Source of the DNA: Enterovibrio coralii | GTDB taxonomy: Bacteria > Pseudomonadota > Gammaproteobacteria > Enterobacterales > Vibrionaceae | Direction: 5' to 3' | DNA length: 64,000 nt | Assembly: GCF_001559595.1 (NCBI RefSeq) | Contig: NZ_LNTY01000032.1 | Span: 62,001 to 126,000 of the forward strand | Shown: piece by piece, positions 20,005 through 28,497 of the stretch | How positions within the stretch are numbered: position 1 is the first letter of the stretch | Layout of the letters: every line of letters begins with the position of its first letter | The notes under the pieces: generated by a model | What the model was told of the DNA's origin: nothing | What the model saw: the letters and a program-made list of their open reading frames with translations, nothing else | Database searches by the model: none | Translations under genes and position numbers: made by a program

Positions 20005-21750
20005 TTAAGCCAACGCTTCAGCCATACGTTTTGGAAAGTGAGAGGCAATGTAGCGCTGGCGCTTTTTTTCTTTTAGTTTGGTCATGTCGACCATGACTAA
20101 CCCGTCGATACAATCGGCGAAATCTGGATCCACGCCAAAATCCAAAAACTGAACGCCACCGGGCTCGCAAAGCTCACTGTATTGCTTGTAAAGCGTTGGT
20201 ATCGCCGTCCCCAGGTTGTCGAGTAACATCTTGAGCGTTTTTAAATCCTGCTGGTAATCGTCGCCACAAAACTGACTCAGCAGCTCATGTTGTTTTTGCG
20301 AATCCAGATTGAAAGGACGCTTCGACGTAGCATAAGAGGCAGTGCTGCCAAAATAGGTGCTGTAAAAGAAAATCAGCAGCTCTTTCGCCGCTTGCGGCAT
20401 CGCATTACTGATGGTGACGGGACCGAATAAATAGCGGTAGTGAGGATGTTTCGCCAGAAATGCCCCAATACCGAGCCACAGGTAGTCGAGGCTGCGTTTT
20501 CCCCAATACTTGGGTTGAACAAAGCTTCTGCCAAGCTCCAAACCCTGATTCAACACAGTATTCATTTCCTTGTCGTAGTTGAACAAGGTGTTTGTGTACA
20601 CCGCATCAATGCCATGTTGGGCGATGACGGCTTGGGTATCACAGAATCGATATGCGCCAACAATATCGAGTGCATTAGGATCCCAAAGCACCAAATGAAA
20701 GTAATGTTGATCGTATTTGTCGATGTCTCGACGTTGTCCGGTTCCTTCGCCGACAGCCCGAAACGCGACTTCGCGTAACCGTCCAATCTCCCGCATGACA
20801 TGGGATTCGTCGCGGTAACGATAGAGATAAATCGTTTTTCCGTCAGGCGTTGTCCCCAAGTGTTCGCTGTTTTCCAATTCCTCTTTGAGCGCAAGTCGAG
20901 GCTCTGGTGAGGCAATCGCCGATTCCGTAGGAAACACGCCTGACTTTCCGCTTGCAAGGTTATACAGGTGTCGTTTGAACAGTTTCACGCGCGTTTTAAT
21001 TGGCAAATTAGCACTGGTGTTGTAGCTCGAGTAAGGAATGGACTCGCCGATGGTCAAAGCGATGTTGTTGTTCTCTTGAGCGAACATTTCATTGACGAGC
21101 AAAAGGGTGGATAACGGCTTATACACCATGGAGGCACCGTAAAAGACGGCGGAGTTTCTGCCATCGACATGGATAGGAAGGATAGGGGCTTTTGCTTTCG
21201 ATGCCATTCTCAAAAAGCCACTGTGCCACGCTGTGTCTTTCACGCCTGTCGGCCCGAATCGAGAAACTTCACCCGCCGGGAAGATGATCAGCGCACCTTC
21301 ATTTTGAAGCCACTCATCAATTTTTCTCAGGTTTTCTTTGGGCGTTTTGCCGGACATGTTGTTCACGGGCAGCAAACAGGAGTGTAAAGGCTCAATTTGC
21401 ATGAGCAAGTTATTGGCGATGGCCTTTACATCTGGACGAACTTCTTTGACCATTTTAAGCAACGCCAGCCCATCGAGTGAACCAATAGGGTGGTTGGCGA
21501 TAATCACGACCCGACCTGTGTTTGGGATGCGTTCTCTTTGTCTGTCGCTGGTAGAATAGCTAAAGCGAAAGTAATCGAGCACCTGCTCGACAAACTCAAA
21601 CCCCTTTAGGTAGGGGTATTTTTCTCGAAAGTCATGAAAGGCGTCTTGGTGAAGTAGCTTTTGTAGTGTCGAACTCACAGGGCGGGCTAGCCAAGGTTTT
21701 CCTGCTAACGAGGGATAATTGGTTGCGATGACATCATCAATATTGAACAT
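20005..21750 (-). CDS. olsF: Bifunctional acyltransferase, OlsF-like ornithine lipid synthase
   Basis: A 581-residue two-domain enzyme. The N-terminal half is a PlsC-type O-acyltransferase with the H-X4-D site NHPIGSLDG (about residues 88-96) and the FPAGEVSR block. The C-terminal half is an OlsB/hemolysin-type GNAT N-acyltransferase (VGAYRFCDT, LELGRSFVQPKYW, YLFGPVTISN). This fusion matches OlsF, which makes ornithine lipids by acylating ornithine and then lyso-ornithine lipid; a Vibrio cholerae homologue is known to do this under phosphate limitation. It lies 24 bases downstream of the metallophosphatase gene and is likely co-transcribed. It interrupts the mepK-ycbL order of E. coli. The activity is inferred from domain composition. 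Confidence 0.82.
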   Translation of the reverse strand: MFNIDDVIATNYPSLAGKPWLARPVSSTLQKLLHQDAFHDFREKYPYLKGFEFVEQVLDYFRFSYSTSDRQRERIPNTGRVVIIANHPIGSLDGLALLKMVKEVRPDVKAIANNLLMQIEPLHSCLLPVNNMSGKTPKENLRKIDEWLQNEGALIIFPAGEVSRFGPTGVKDTAWHSGFLRMASKAKAPILPIHVDGRNSAVFYGASMVYKPLSTLLLVNEMFAQENNNIALTIGESIPYSSYNTSANLPIKTRVKLFKRHLYNLASGKSGVFPTESAIASPEPRLALKEELENSEHLGTTPDGKTIYLYRYRDESHVMREIGRLREVAFRAVGEGTGQRRDIDKYDQHYFHLVLWDPNALDIVGAYRFCDTQAVIAQHGIDAVYTNTLFNYDKEMNTVLNQGLELGRSFVQPKYWGKRSLDYLWLGIGAFLAKHPHYRYLFGPVTISNAMPQAAKELLIFFYSTYFGSTASYATSKRPFNLDSQKQHELLSQFCGDDYQQDLKTLKMLLDNLGTAIPTLYKQYSELCEPGGVQFLDFGVDPDFADCIDGLVMVDMTKLKEKKRQRYIASHFPKRMAEALA

Positions 21751-21774
21751 GGTTATCCTTACAGCACGTTCGCA

Positions 21775-22599
21775 TTATGCTGCTTCTGTACTTTTAGTTG
21801 TTTGAGGCGAAGGCGCGGGAAGAGCAAACGTTCTGGTTTCATCAATCAATTCGCATTTTTCTGTCCATCGAACCAATTGCAAAGAACCATCATCTAGCTC
21901 AAGCAATGCCGTGCAGTTTTCTATCCAGTCGCCGTCGTTGAGGTACATTTCATCCCCGATCATCTTCATGTCTGGGTGATGAATATGACCGCAGACGATA
22001 GCGTTCGCCCCTTTTCGGCGGGCGTATTGAATCGCAGCCGTTTCAAATCGTTGAATGGCGACGTTTGCTGATGTCACTTTGGATTTGATGTAGGAAGCCA
22101 GTGACCAGTAGGGAAATCCCATGCGCTGGCGCGCTCTAGACCACCAACGATTGAGAAACAGCAACAAGTCGTAACCCACATCGCCAGCCATCGCAGTGAG
22201 ACGTTTGTGGCAAACGGCACTGTCAAATTCATCACCGTGTACCGCGATGACTTTCTTGCCGGTAACCGTCTCGTGCATATAGCTCGACCTGACTTCAATG
22301 CGTCCGAAGTCGAACGAAAGGTATTGGCGCACTACCGCATCATGGTTGCCGGGAATGTAGATGAGTCTGGTGCCACTGTGGGCGCGGCTCATCAGCAATG
22401 AAAGGATCTGGCTGTGGGATTCAGGCCAATGATGGCTTGATTTCATTGAATAGAAATCAACGATATCGCCAACCAGAATGATAGTTTCAGCGTTGTGTTT
22501 GTTGAGGAAGTCGAGCAGGAATCGCGCTTTACAATCTTTATTACCGAGGTGCAGATCAGAGATCCACATTGTACGCACTGAGTATGAGTTCATAGGCAC
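21775..22599 (-). CDS. Calcineurin-like metallophosphatase (LpxH-related UDP-2,3-diacylglucosamine diphosphatase family)
   Basis: A 274-residue cytoplasmic metallophosphoesterase with all dinuclear metal motifs: SDLHLG (residues 14-19), GDIVD, GNHD, the HGDEFD segment and GHIHHP. LpxH-type enzymes cleave UDP-2,3-diacylglucosamine in lipid A synthesis. This one resembles the LpxH2-like branch often found apart from the essential lpxH, and its C-terminal tail is longer than usual. ATGs at 22599 and 22593 are both possible. The gene precedes olsF in a two-gene operon, which suggests a role with envelope lipids, perhaps when phosphate is scarce. I saw no convincing Pho box in the 22600-22835 region. 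Substrate uncertain. Confidence 0.78.
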   Translation of the reverse strand: MPMNSYSVRTMWISDLHLGNKDCKARFLLDFLNKHNAETIILVGDIVDFYSMKSSHHWPESHSQILSLLMSRAHSGTRLIYIPGNHDAVVRQYLSFDFGRIEVRSSYMHETVTGKKVIAVHGDEFDSAVCHKRLTAMAGDVGYDLLLFLNRWWSRARQRMGFPYWSLASYIKSKVTSANVAIQRFETAAIQYARRKGANAIVCGHIHHPDMKMIGDEMYLNDGDWIENCTALLELDDGSLQLVRWTEKCELIDETRTFALPAPSPQTTKSTEAA

Positions 22600-22835
22600 T
22601 GTTTAGGTAATTAAACGTTCACTAAGAATTACGCTACTGCCTACAGATGACGCTGTTTTTTCAACGTAGTGACGTAGCTGTGTCAAAGTGATTGCATTGC
22701 AATGACATAGACCCAATACGTCAACGCTAACCCTCTGAATAACCGTCGATTCGCGGTGCTTACCATGTTCTCGTTAAAATGAAAGGACGACCATGTTATG
22801 CTTTGGCGGTTTTTCGCATTTATACGGAATTTAAT

Positions 22836-23489
22836 ATGGCTCTGAAGTACGAAATCGTTCCCGTGACGGCATTTCAACAAAACTGTTCAATTATCTGGTG
22901 TGATAAAACCAATGAAGCGGCATTGGTTGATCCGGGCGGCGACGTTTCTAAGCTGGTAGCTAAAATTAACGAGCTTGGCGTAAACGTCACCAAGGTATTG
23001 CTGACGCATGGTCACCTTGACCACGTGGGTGGCACAGAAGAAATCGCAGCAGCGTACAAGGTGCCGGTTATTGGTCCAGAGAAACAAGATGCGTTTTGGC
23101 TTCAAGCATTGCCTGCTCAAAGCGAAATGTTCGGTTTTGCGCGTACAGAAGCATTTGACCCAACTGAATGGTTGAATGAAGGCGATGAAGTGATGGTCGG
23201 CGAGAACAAGCTGGCTGTGATTCATACGCCGGGTCATACGCCTGGTCATGTTGTGTTCTTCAGTGAAGAAGCGCGAATCGCTTGGGTAGGGGATGTACTG
23301 TTCAACGGCAGCATTGGTCGTACCGACTTCCCGAAAGGTGACCACGCAACCCTGATCAGCTCAATCAAAGAGAAGCTGTTCCCTCTGGGCAACGATGTCA
23401 CTTTCGTGCCAGGTCACGGTCCAACGTCTACTTTTGGTAACGAGCGTAAGACCAATCCTTACGTGGCAGATGAAATGCCAATCTGGTAA
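22836..23489 (+). CDS. ycbL: MBL-fold hydrolase YcbL (glyoxalase II-like)
   Basis: A 217-residue metallo-beta-lactamase-fold protein of the YcbL type, related to hydroxyacylglutathione hydrolase, acting in the cytoplasm. Metal motifs are THGHLDHVGG, HTPGHTPGHV, GDVLFNGSIGRTDFP and PGHGPTS. It lacks the C-terminal substrate-binding domain of true GloB. I take the ATG at 22836 (MALKYEIVPV), which matches the family start; an upstream in-frame ATG at 22779 adds residues without similarity. In E. coli ycbL directly follows ycbK (mepK); here olsF and the phosphatase are inserted on the opposite strand. The physiological substrate of YcbL proteins is not settled. Confidence 0.9.
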   Translation: MALKYEIVPVTAFQQNCSIIWCDKTNEAALVDPGGDVSKLVAKINELGVNVTKVLLTHGHLDHVGGTEEIAAAYKVPVIGPEKQDAFWLQALPAQSEMFGFARTEAFDPTEWLNEGDEVMVGENKLAVIHTPGHTPGHVVFFSEEARIAWVGDVLFNGSIGRTDFPKGDHATLISSIKEKLFPLGNDVTFVPGHGPTSTFGNERKTNPYVADEMPIW

Positions 23490-23511
23490 TCAGATTCAAG
23501 CTTATTAGCCA

Positions 23512-24248
23512 TTATTCTGCGGGTGTTCTGCCCGCAGAAGCCAAATACCTTCTCGTCAATCCCACGAAATCGTTTAGTGGTCTGTCTAACAGATCTTCAC
23601 TGACGAAAACGTCGTAACCCAAAAGCTCTCTTGTGTAGCGCATTCTGTTTGCCAGCATGGCGACAAGGCCTTTGTACTCTTTGCCCGATGCGGTCACGTA
23701 GGGTGTATCGTCAAACATCATATCTTCGAGTTTGGTGTTGGTCGGTTCTTCTGCGCGTCGGTACGCGCTCAAGAGCAGTCCTCGCTGCTCCATCACGATT
23801 TGGCTGGCGAGACGGAAACTGATGCTGTCTAAGAAAGGCTCGTAGTCTTTGAGGCGGATACCTACCCAGGGGAGGGGTTGATGCCAACCATCGTGCGAGA
23901 CACTGGGCACGCCAATTTCTTTAATGTCTGACCATTTCACACTCCAGCCACCTTTACCGGTATGGTGTTGAAGGTGCATGTCTGACAGTGAAAATGACAG
24001 CTTGTTCTCATCGATAACTGTGGATATATAGACGCCGCACCCTGCCATTAGGCAAGGCCGATAAGCGCAGGCACGGTTTTCACTTGTGGGATGGTCACGA
24101 TAAACGCAAGAACGATGATTGCCAGCACCAACACGGCGACGGTGAAATACTTTCCTATGCGTTGATTCGGTGGATAAATAAGCAATCTTTTTCTCGCCAC
24201 AAAGCCTGATCTCTTAATTTCTACTCGGTTTAAGCGTAGTACGATCAC
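23512..24248 (-). pseudogene. DUF2982 membrane protein, one-base frameshift
   Basis: Two abutting reading frames make one protein. The upstream part (GTG at 24248 to 24048) has a transmembrane helix, TVAVLVLAIIVLAFIVTI, and starts a second that is cut by TAA at 24048-24050. The downstream part begins MAGCGVYISTVIDENKLSF. Restoring one T (GCCTTAATGG instead of GCCTAATGG near 24049) joins them as PALIGLALMAGCGVYIST, a complete second membrane helix, giving a 245-residue DUF2982 protein as in vibrios. The soluble C-terminal part contains GKGGWSVKWSDIKEIG and SFRLASQIVMEQRG. Function unknown. TAATG-coupled separate translation is the alternative, but splitting a membrane helix argues against it. 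Confidence 0.75.
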
Positions 24249-24439
24249 TTAACCGTAGAATGGGTTGATGATAACTTGAACAAAATATCATGCGGTTTCT
24301 GACGCTTAGCGCAAGTTTTGCCGTCTATCTGAGTTAGAGCTACAAAATGACTGTGAATTTTGGTATAAAACGCGCTTTGTTTTTCACCCTGCTGTATTCA
24401 GGGGATGCTTAACGCAGTGCATCGAAGTAGGACGATTTA

Positions 24440-24814
24440 ATGAAAATCTCTCACAAACGCAAAGTTCAACTGAAGCTTCAAAAACACATTAAGGCTGCAA
24501 AAGCAGTAGTTAATGCGTCTATCAAAAAAGAAGCGGCTGTTAAGAAAGTAGCGGCAGCTAAGCCAGCTGTTGAGAAGAAAGTAGAAGCACCTAAAGTGGT
24601 AGCTGATGTTTCTCTTACGCCTAAACAGCAACAAGTACTAGATATTGTTCGCCAAAACGCAGAAGGCATCAACCCTAAAGGTATCGGCCTAGCGGCTGGC
24701 CAAGAAGATGCAAAAGCAGCATCTTGGGCAACCGGTGCTCTGAAAAAACTGGCCGAGGAAGGCATGGTTGAGCGCGTACAAGTTGGCAGCAAAGTGATTT
24801 ACAAAGCACTGTAA
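24440..24814 (+). CDS. Small winged-helix protein with Lys/Ala-rich histone H1-like tail
   Basis: 124 aa. Residues 1-55 are extremely rich in Lys, Ala and Val (AAKAVVNASIKKEAAVKKVA), like histone H1 or AlgP-type tails. Residues 58-124 look like a winged helix: SLTPKQQQVLDIVRQ, then NPKGIGLAAGQEDAKAASW as the recognition part, then GALKKLAEEGMVERVQVG as helix plus wing. A DNA-binding, nucleoid-associated or regulatory role is inferred; I do not recognise a named gene, although similar small proteins occur in vibrios. The upstream region has a TATAAA element (24363-24368) and a strong terminator follows, so it is a monocistronic, probably well-expressed gene. An ATG with upstream GTAGGACG fits as start. 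Confidence 0.8.
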   Translation: MKISHKRKVQLKLQKHIKAAKAVVNASIKKEAAVKKVAAAKPAVEKKVEAPKVVADVSLTPKQQQVLDIVRQNAEGINPKGIGLAAGQEDAKAASWATGALKKLAEEGMVERVQVGSKVIYKAL

Positions 24815-24839
24815 TCGCTTTCGCAACACCCCAATTTTT

Positions 24840-24863
24840 AACCAGCCTTCGGGCTGGTTTTTT
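24840..24863 (+). terminator. Terminator with TTCG tetraloop
   Basis: AACCAGCC (24840-24847), loop TTCG, GGCTGGTT (24852-24859), followed by TTTT. A classic intrinsic terminator for the winged-helix gene. Confidence 0.9.
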
Positions 24864-25060
24864 GTTGCTGAATTTGGGTGCTGGTTTCCGGTCTGTTAAC
24901 GCTATGTAATGCGTGCTGATTGGAAATTTAGGCGTCGAAAGAAATTAAACGATCGAGTACAAACTTCTACTTTATTCGCGAGAGAAATCCAAAAAAACAC
25001 ATATATTGAGTGTTAACTTGGACATTATCCTAAAAACAATAAAAGCAAATGGGACTTGCT

Positions 25061-25465
25061 ATGACTGGATATTTGGATAGTACGGATACAAAACCGTCCT
25101 GTGTCATAAACTATGACTACACGCGCTTTTTGTGCGAGTCCAATAAGTACAATCGAACGTTTATTAAAACGCTGCTGCATCTCGTACCTTGGAGCTTTTC
25201 TTCTGACGATGAAAAGAAAGAGAGGTGTTTTCCAAGCGAAGAGTTCGCAAAGATTGCGAGCCAATCTCTATCGTCTTTGAACAGCGACGTTTCTAACCTG
25301 ATTATGCTTATTGAGCTGGCGCGTGTTCGCCATATTCATCAGTTGAATATCATGCTGCCGTATTCACTGGATGAAAAGGAACTGGCGAAAATCATTAAAC
25401 ACACAGAAGCGCAACTGCAGCAATTCAGTGAGGACAGAGAATACCTGCAAGTTACGCTAATGTAG
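25061..25465 (+). CDS. Hypothetical protein
   Basis: A 134-residue soluble protein that I do not recognise. It has no signal peptide or membrane segment. The C-terminal half is helical and charged (SSLNSDVSNLIMLIELARVR, DEKELAKIIKHTEAQLQQF), while the N-terminal half holds scattered Cys and aromatic residues. The ATG at 25061 has GGGA 6 bases upstream; an ATG at 25049 in the same frame has no ribosome site. It ends 6 bases before the convergent antiporter gene. It has the look of a lineage-restricted vibrio gene; no functional clue. Confidence 0.6.
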   Translation: MTGYLDSTDTKPSCVINYDYTRFLCESNKYNRTFIKTLLHLVPWSFSSDDEKKERCFPSEEFAKIASQSLSSLNSDVSNLIMLIELARVRHIHQLNIMLPYSLDEKELAKIIKHTEAQLQQFSEDREYLQVTLM

Positions 25466-25471
25466 ATTGGG

Positions 25472-26881
25472 TTACAGTGTCACACCTTTAATGAGCAGGT
25501 AAACCGCCACAAAGCCTGCTAATGCCAAAAAGCCGAGCACAATTTTGTTGCCTTTACTGAATCCGTGCTCGCCTTTCTCCTTTCTCACAATCATGTAGAA
25601 AATGATACCAGGGATGTAGAGCAGGGCTGCCAACAGCAGATGGTGAATGCCTGACGCATAGAGCAACCAAATACCGTAAATCGTCGCCAATGAAGAAACG
25701 AGCTTCACTTTGGTTGACAGTCCTTCACCATACGCCACTTTCATTAAATAGCCACCTACCAAGAGGTAGGGCACCAAAATCATTTCAGACGCTATCGTTA
25801 GCAAGTCATCATAGCCGCCACCGATGGCATACATCACGAACAAACAAAGTTGGATAACAATGCTGGTTAGCCAAAGTGAATTGTATGGCGTGCCGTTCTT
25901 GTTTACTTTTCCAAAGCACTTCGGGAACATGCCATCACGCGCGGCCGTGTAGGGTGTCTCTGTTGCCAGAAGGGTCCAGCTTAAGTAAGCCCCGCTTACG
26001 GAGATAATCAAGCCAACACCAATCATAACCACGCCAGCTTCGCCAATCAGAGCCTCAAGAATTTTCGCGGTTGATGGATTTTGATATTTCGCCAGCTCCG
26101 GCGTAGAGACGACACCCATGGATAGCAGCGTTACTGAGACGTAAAGGAACAAACAAATCAGCAGACCAAGAATCGTCGCGCGACCCACATCGGCATTGCT
26201 TTTGGCACGGCTTGAGACCACAACCGCACCTTCAACACCAATAAACACCCAAACCGTTATCAGCATGGTTTGTTTGATCTGCTCAAAAAGACTCGCTTCA
26301 CCCGGGATGTTTGCGCCAGTGAAATCGAAGGTGAAGGTATGCCAGTGGAAAGCAAACAACGCCACAATGATGAAGACAATGATCGGAATGAGTTTAGCGA
26401 TCGTCGTGATGTAGTTGACGATGGCGGCTGTCTGCACTCCACGTAACACGAGGGTATGAACAAGCCAAATCAGAATCGAGGACATTGCAACGGAAAAGAG
26501 GGTATTGCCGTTGCCGAAAAGCGTGAAAGTGCTGGTATCGAAGAACAGTCCGAGTGTACTAAACACAATAACCAGATAGGACACGTTGGCAACAGTGGCA
26601 CTTAACCAATAGCCCCACGCCGAAAAGAAGCCAATGAGGTCACCAAAGCCTGCTTGCGCATAACCAAACACGCCGCCTTTGATTTCTGGTTTTATCTGGA
26701 TTAATTGCTGAAAGGTCAGAGCCAGACAGATCATACCGAAACCTGTGATAGCCCAGCCAATGGTGACAGCTCCGGGGCTGGCAACTGCTGCCATATTCTG
26801 CGGAAGACTAAATACTCCCGCGCCAATCATCGAACCAATTACGAGAGCTGTTAGCGCTTTTAAATCCAGTTTATTGCTCAA
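25472..26881 (-). CDS. APC-family basic amino acid antiporter (ArcD/YdgI-like)
   Basis: A 469-residue inner-membrane transporter with about 12-13 hydrophobic helices, resembling arginine-ornithine antiporter ArcD/YdgI. TM1 carries the APC signature GSMIGAGVFSLP. Other conserved blocks are GGVFGYAQAGFGDLIGFFSAWGYW (TM3 region), VWVFIGVEGAVVVSSRAK and SWTLLATETPYTAARDG. The TTG at 26881 is chosen because the helix start KLDLKALTALVIG is needed for TM1 and AGGT lies 7 bases upstream. No arginine deiminase genes are nearby, so it may import or exchange basic amino acids or polyamines independently. Specificity is inferred from family resemblance. Confidence 0.83.
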   Translation of the reverse strand: MSNKLDLKALTALVIGSMIGAGVFSLPQNMAAVASPGAVTIGWAITGFGMICLALTFQQLIQIKPEIKGGVFGYAQAGFGDLIGFFSAWGYWLSATVANVSYLVIVFSTLGLFFDTSTFTLFGNGNTLFSVAMSSILIWLVHTLVLRGVQTAAIVNYITTIAKLIPIIVFIIVALFAFHWHTFTFDFTGANIPGEASLFEQIKQTMLITVWVFIGVEGAVVVSSRAKSNADVGRATILGLLICLFLYVSVTLLSMGVVSTPELAKYQNPSTAKILEALIGEAGVVMIGVGLIISVSGAYLSWTLLATETPYTAARDGMFPKCFGKVNKNGTPYNSLWLTSIVIQLCLFVMYAIGGGYDDLLTIASEMILVPYLLVGGYLMKVAYGEGLSTKVKLVSSLATIYGIWLLYASGIHHLLLAALLYIPGIIFYMIVRKEKGEHGFSKGNKIVLGFLALAGFVAVYLLIKGVTL

Positions 26882-27025
26882 AGTACTACCTAAAATTTAA
26901 CGAAACATCATAAGTTGGGGAAGTATAGTTAAAGTTAGCACTCGGAGAATTACTCAGAAATGGGATTAATGATTCCAGGATTGTTTTTGTATGAAATAGT
27001 TGGCGAGGGCTTGTGTGAGTTTTGA

Positions 27026-27055
27026 GCATTCCGCTTTAAAGATAAAACGGAATGC
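27026..27055 (-). terminator. Possible terminator after sulA
   Basis: GCATTCCG (27026-27033) pairs with CGGAATGC (27048-27055), with AT-rich inner sequence. It lies 43 bases past the sulA stop on the minus strand. No clear T-run follows, so it may be a weak terminator or an mRNA-end hairpin. Confidence 0.4.
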
Positions 27056-27097
27056 ACCATGAGACAGGAATGTGCGCAGTGTGAAATACAGGGTGGA

Positions 27098-27598
27098 TCA
27101 GTGTAGCTGAGCACCAAAACCATTGATGACGAAAGTCGGAGTCTCGTTCAGAGCAGCGAGTTGGTCTGCGGTGTCAAAGTCATGAGTCTGACCGAAAGCA
27201 ACGACGGCAGCGGATGTATTACAGGTCAGTGCTTTTTCCAGCAAGCTTGACGCGTCATGCTGTGGTGTTGGACGCGCGATGCGAATGTGTTTTGCATCGA
27301 TCCCTGCCTTCACTAACAGAGATGTACTGAAACCTGCTGGTGGCGCGATTAACGTAATCCACTTGTTGGACTCACTGAGGCTTTTCAGCAGACGCAACAA
27401 GTAAGCAAGCTCACTCATGTTGTCGCGATAGACATTAACAGAAACCAAATGATGTGCAGCCGTTTCAGTATTTAACGAATTCACTGAGGAGTGAAAGCTA
27501 CGGGTGCCAGCCGCCACACGTGCATAGCAATCGCGGACGACAGAACGAGTGAATGGTGAATGTTGTACTGAATGAGAAAGCGCGAGCATCTGTTTCAT
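27098..27598 (-). CDS. sulA: SulA-like SOS cell division inhibitor
   Basis: A 166-residue SulA/RecA-fold-like protein expected to bind FtsZ and stop division during DNA damage. The central segment SELAYLLRLLKSLSESNKWITLIAPPAGF corresponds to the SulA core preceding the helix with the conserved hydrophobic residues, followed by ALTCNTSAAVVAFGQ (SulA: IRALRTGNYSVVLGW). I take the ATG at 27598, which has AGGA upstream; an in-frame TTG at 27622 would extend to the LexA site. The near-ideal LexA box 25 bases upstream of the start strongly supports SOS control. A Lon-recognition C-terminus is not obvious: the tail INGFGAQLH ends in His, as SulA does in some species. Confidence 0.82.
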   Translation of the reverse strand: MKQMLALSHSVQHSPFTRSVVRDCYARVAAGTRSFHSSVNSLNTETAAHHLVSVNVYRDNMSELAYLLRLLKSLSESNKWITLIAPPAGFSTSLLVKAGIDAKHIRIARPTPQHDASSLLEKALTCNTSAAVVAFGQTHDFDTADQLAALNETPTFVINGFGAQLH

Positions 27599-27622
27599 GT
27601 TGGTTCCTGTATGAATATCCAA

Positions 27623-27642
27623 TACTGTATGCGCATACAGTA
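27623..27642. promoter_or_regulatory. LexA (SOS) box of sulA
   Basis: CTGTATGCGCATACAG at 27625-27640 has both invariant half-sites CTGT and ACAG with an 8-base spacer. The whole 20-bp stretch from TACTG to CAGTA is a perfect palindrome. It lies directly upstream of sulA. As tpm begins about 150 bases away on the other strand, it could in principle influence tpm too. Confidence 0.92.
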
Positions 27643-27794
27643 GTTGTGTTTTTGCCGAAAAACAATAGGAAAATGAAGTTTATCGAGATGCAGATCACGT
27701 AATTCACGCTATTTGCGTGGCGGAATTCGGTATTTGCCTGTCATTCACACCTTGCTATCATTGGCGGCTAAAAATTTTCGAGGAAGAACACTGT

Positions 27795-28436
27795 ATGGAT
27801 CAGGAGTTTTGGCATAGCCGTTGGGCAGAAAACCGCATTGGTTTTCATCTTTCAGATACTAACCCTTTGTTAATTAAGTACTGGCCAGTGCTTGAGCCAA
27901 AGCGTGATGACGCGGTGTTCGTGCCAATGTGTGGCAAAACAGAAGACTTGACGTGGTTGGCGAGCAAGCACAATGAAGTCGTCGGCGTGGAACTCAGTGA
28001 AATAGCTGTAAGGGCCTTTTTCGCTGAACACTTCTACACACCGACGGTGACCTCGATTAGCCCAACCATGAAGCTGTATCAGTTCGATGAAATCGCTCTA
28101 TACAGTGGTGACTATTTCACTGCGCCGCTCGCGACGTATCCTTTGATTTACGACAGAGCAGCATTGATAGCAATGCCAGAGAGTATGCGTGTTCAGTACA
28201 CTGAAAGGCTGTTGTCACTGTTGCAAACAGGCGGGAAAATCTTGTTAGTAACACTGGACTATCCGCAGGCTCAAATGGATGGTCCTCCTTTTGCGGTGAC
28301 CGCTGAGGAAGTGAAAACACTGTTCGCGGGTTGCACGATTACGCATTTGAATCGTGATGATCAATGTGACCGGCCGCCAAAAGGAAAAGAGGCGACCTAC
28401 TTTTCTGAAGAAGTGTGGTTAATCGAAAAGCCGTAG
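27795..28436 (+). CDS. tpm: Thiopurine S-methyltransferase
   Basis: A 213-residue SAM-dependent methyltransferase of the bacterial TPMT family, which methylates thiopurines and, in bacteria, selenium and tellurium oxyanion derivatives. The start [19 protein letters not shown] is diagnostic. SAM-binding residues lie in [29 protein letters not shown]. The acidic [14 protein letters not shown] and LLVTLDYPQ blocks are typical of the family. I use the ATG at 27795, preceded by GAGGAAG; an upstream in-frame start at 27717 adds 26 unrelated residues. A shared bidirectional terminator separates it from convergent purT. The real substrate in this organism is unknown. Confidence 0.92.
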   Translation: MDQEFWHSRWAENRIGFHLSDTNPLLIKYWPVLEPKRDDAVFVPMCGKTEDLTWLASKHNEVVGVELSEIAVRAFFAEHFYTPTVTSISPTMKLYQFDEIALYSGDYFTAPLATYPLIYDRAALIAMPESMRVQYTERLLSLLQTGGKILLVTLDYPQAQMDGPPFAVTAEEVKTLFAGCTITHLNRDDQCDRPPKGKEATYFSEEVWLIEKP

Positions 28437-28450
28437 TAGAAACGCGAAGT

Positions 28451-28479
28451 AAAAAGCCACCAAAAGAGGTGGCTTTTTT
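28451..28479. terminator. Bidirectional terminator tpm / purT
   Basis: AAAAAGCCACC (28451-28461), loop of 6, GGTGGCTTTTT (28468-28478). An 11-bp perfect stem with A and T tracts on both sides, between convergent genes. The same 11-bp arms occur again at 29834-29861. Confidence 0.9.
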
Positions 28480-28497
28480 GATCACGTTAGGCGGGCG

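Noticed and set aside
22600..22835. Pho box before the metallophosphatase-olsF pair
   Set aside because: Only loose similarity to CTGTCAT repeats (near TTTGACACAG on the minus strand); not supported.
23515..23539. TTCTGCGGG...CCCGCAGAA hairpin at the end of the DUF2982 gene
   Set aside because: Lies mainly in codons, with no T-run on either strand, so not called as a terminator although it may slow transcription.
23512..24248. Two separate coupled DUF2982 genes
   Set aside because: The join falls inside a membrane helix and one base restores it, so a single broken gene is the better reading.
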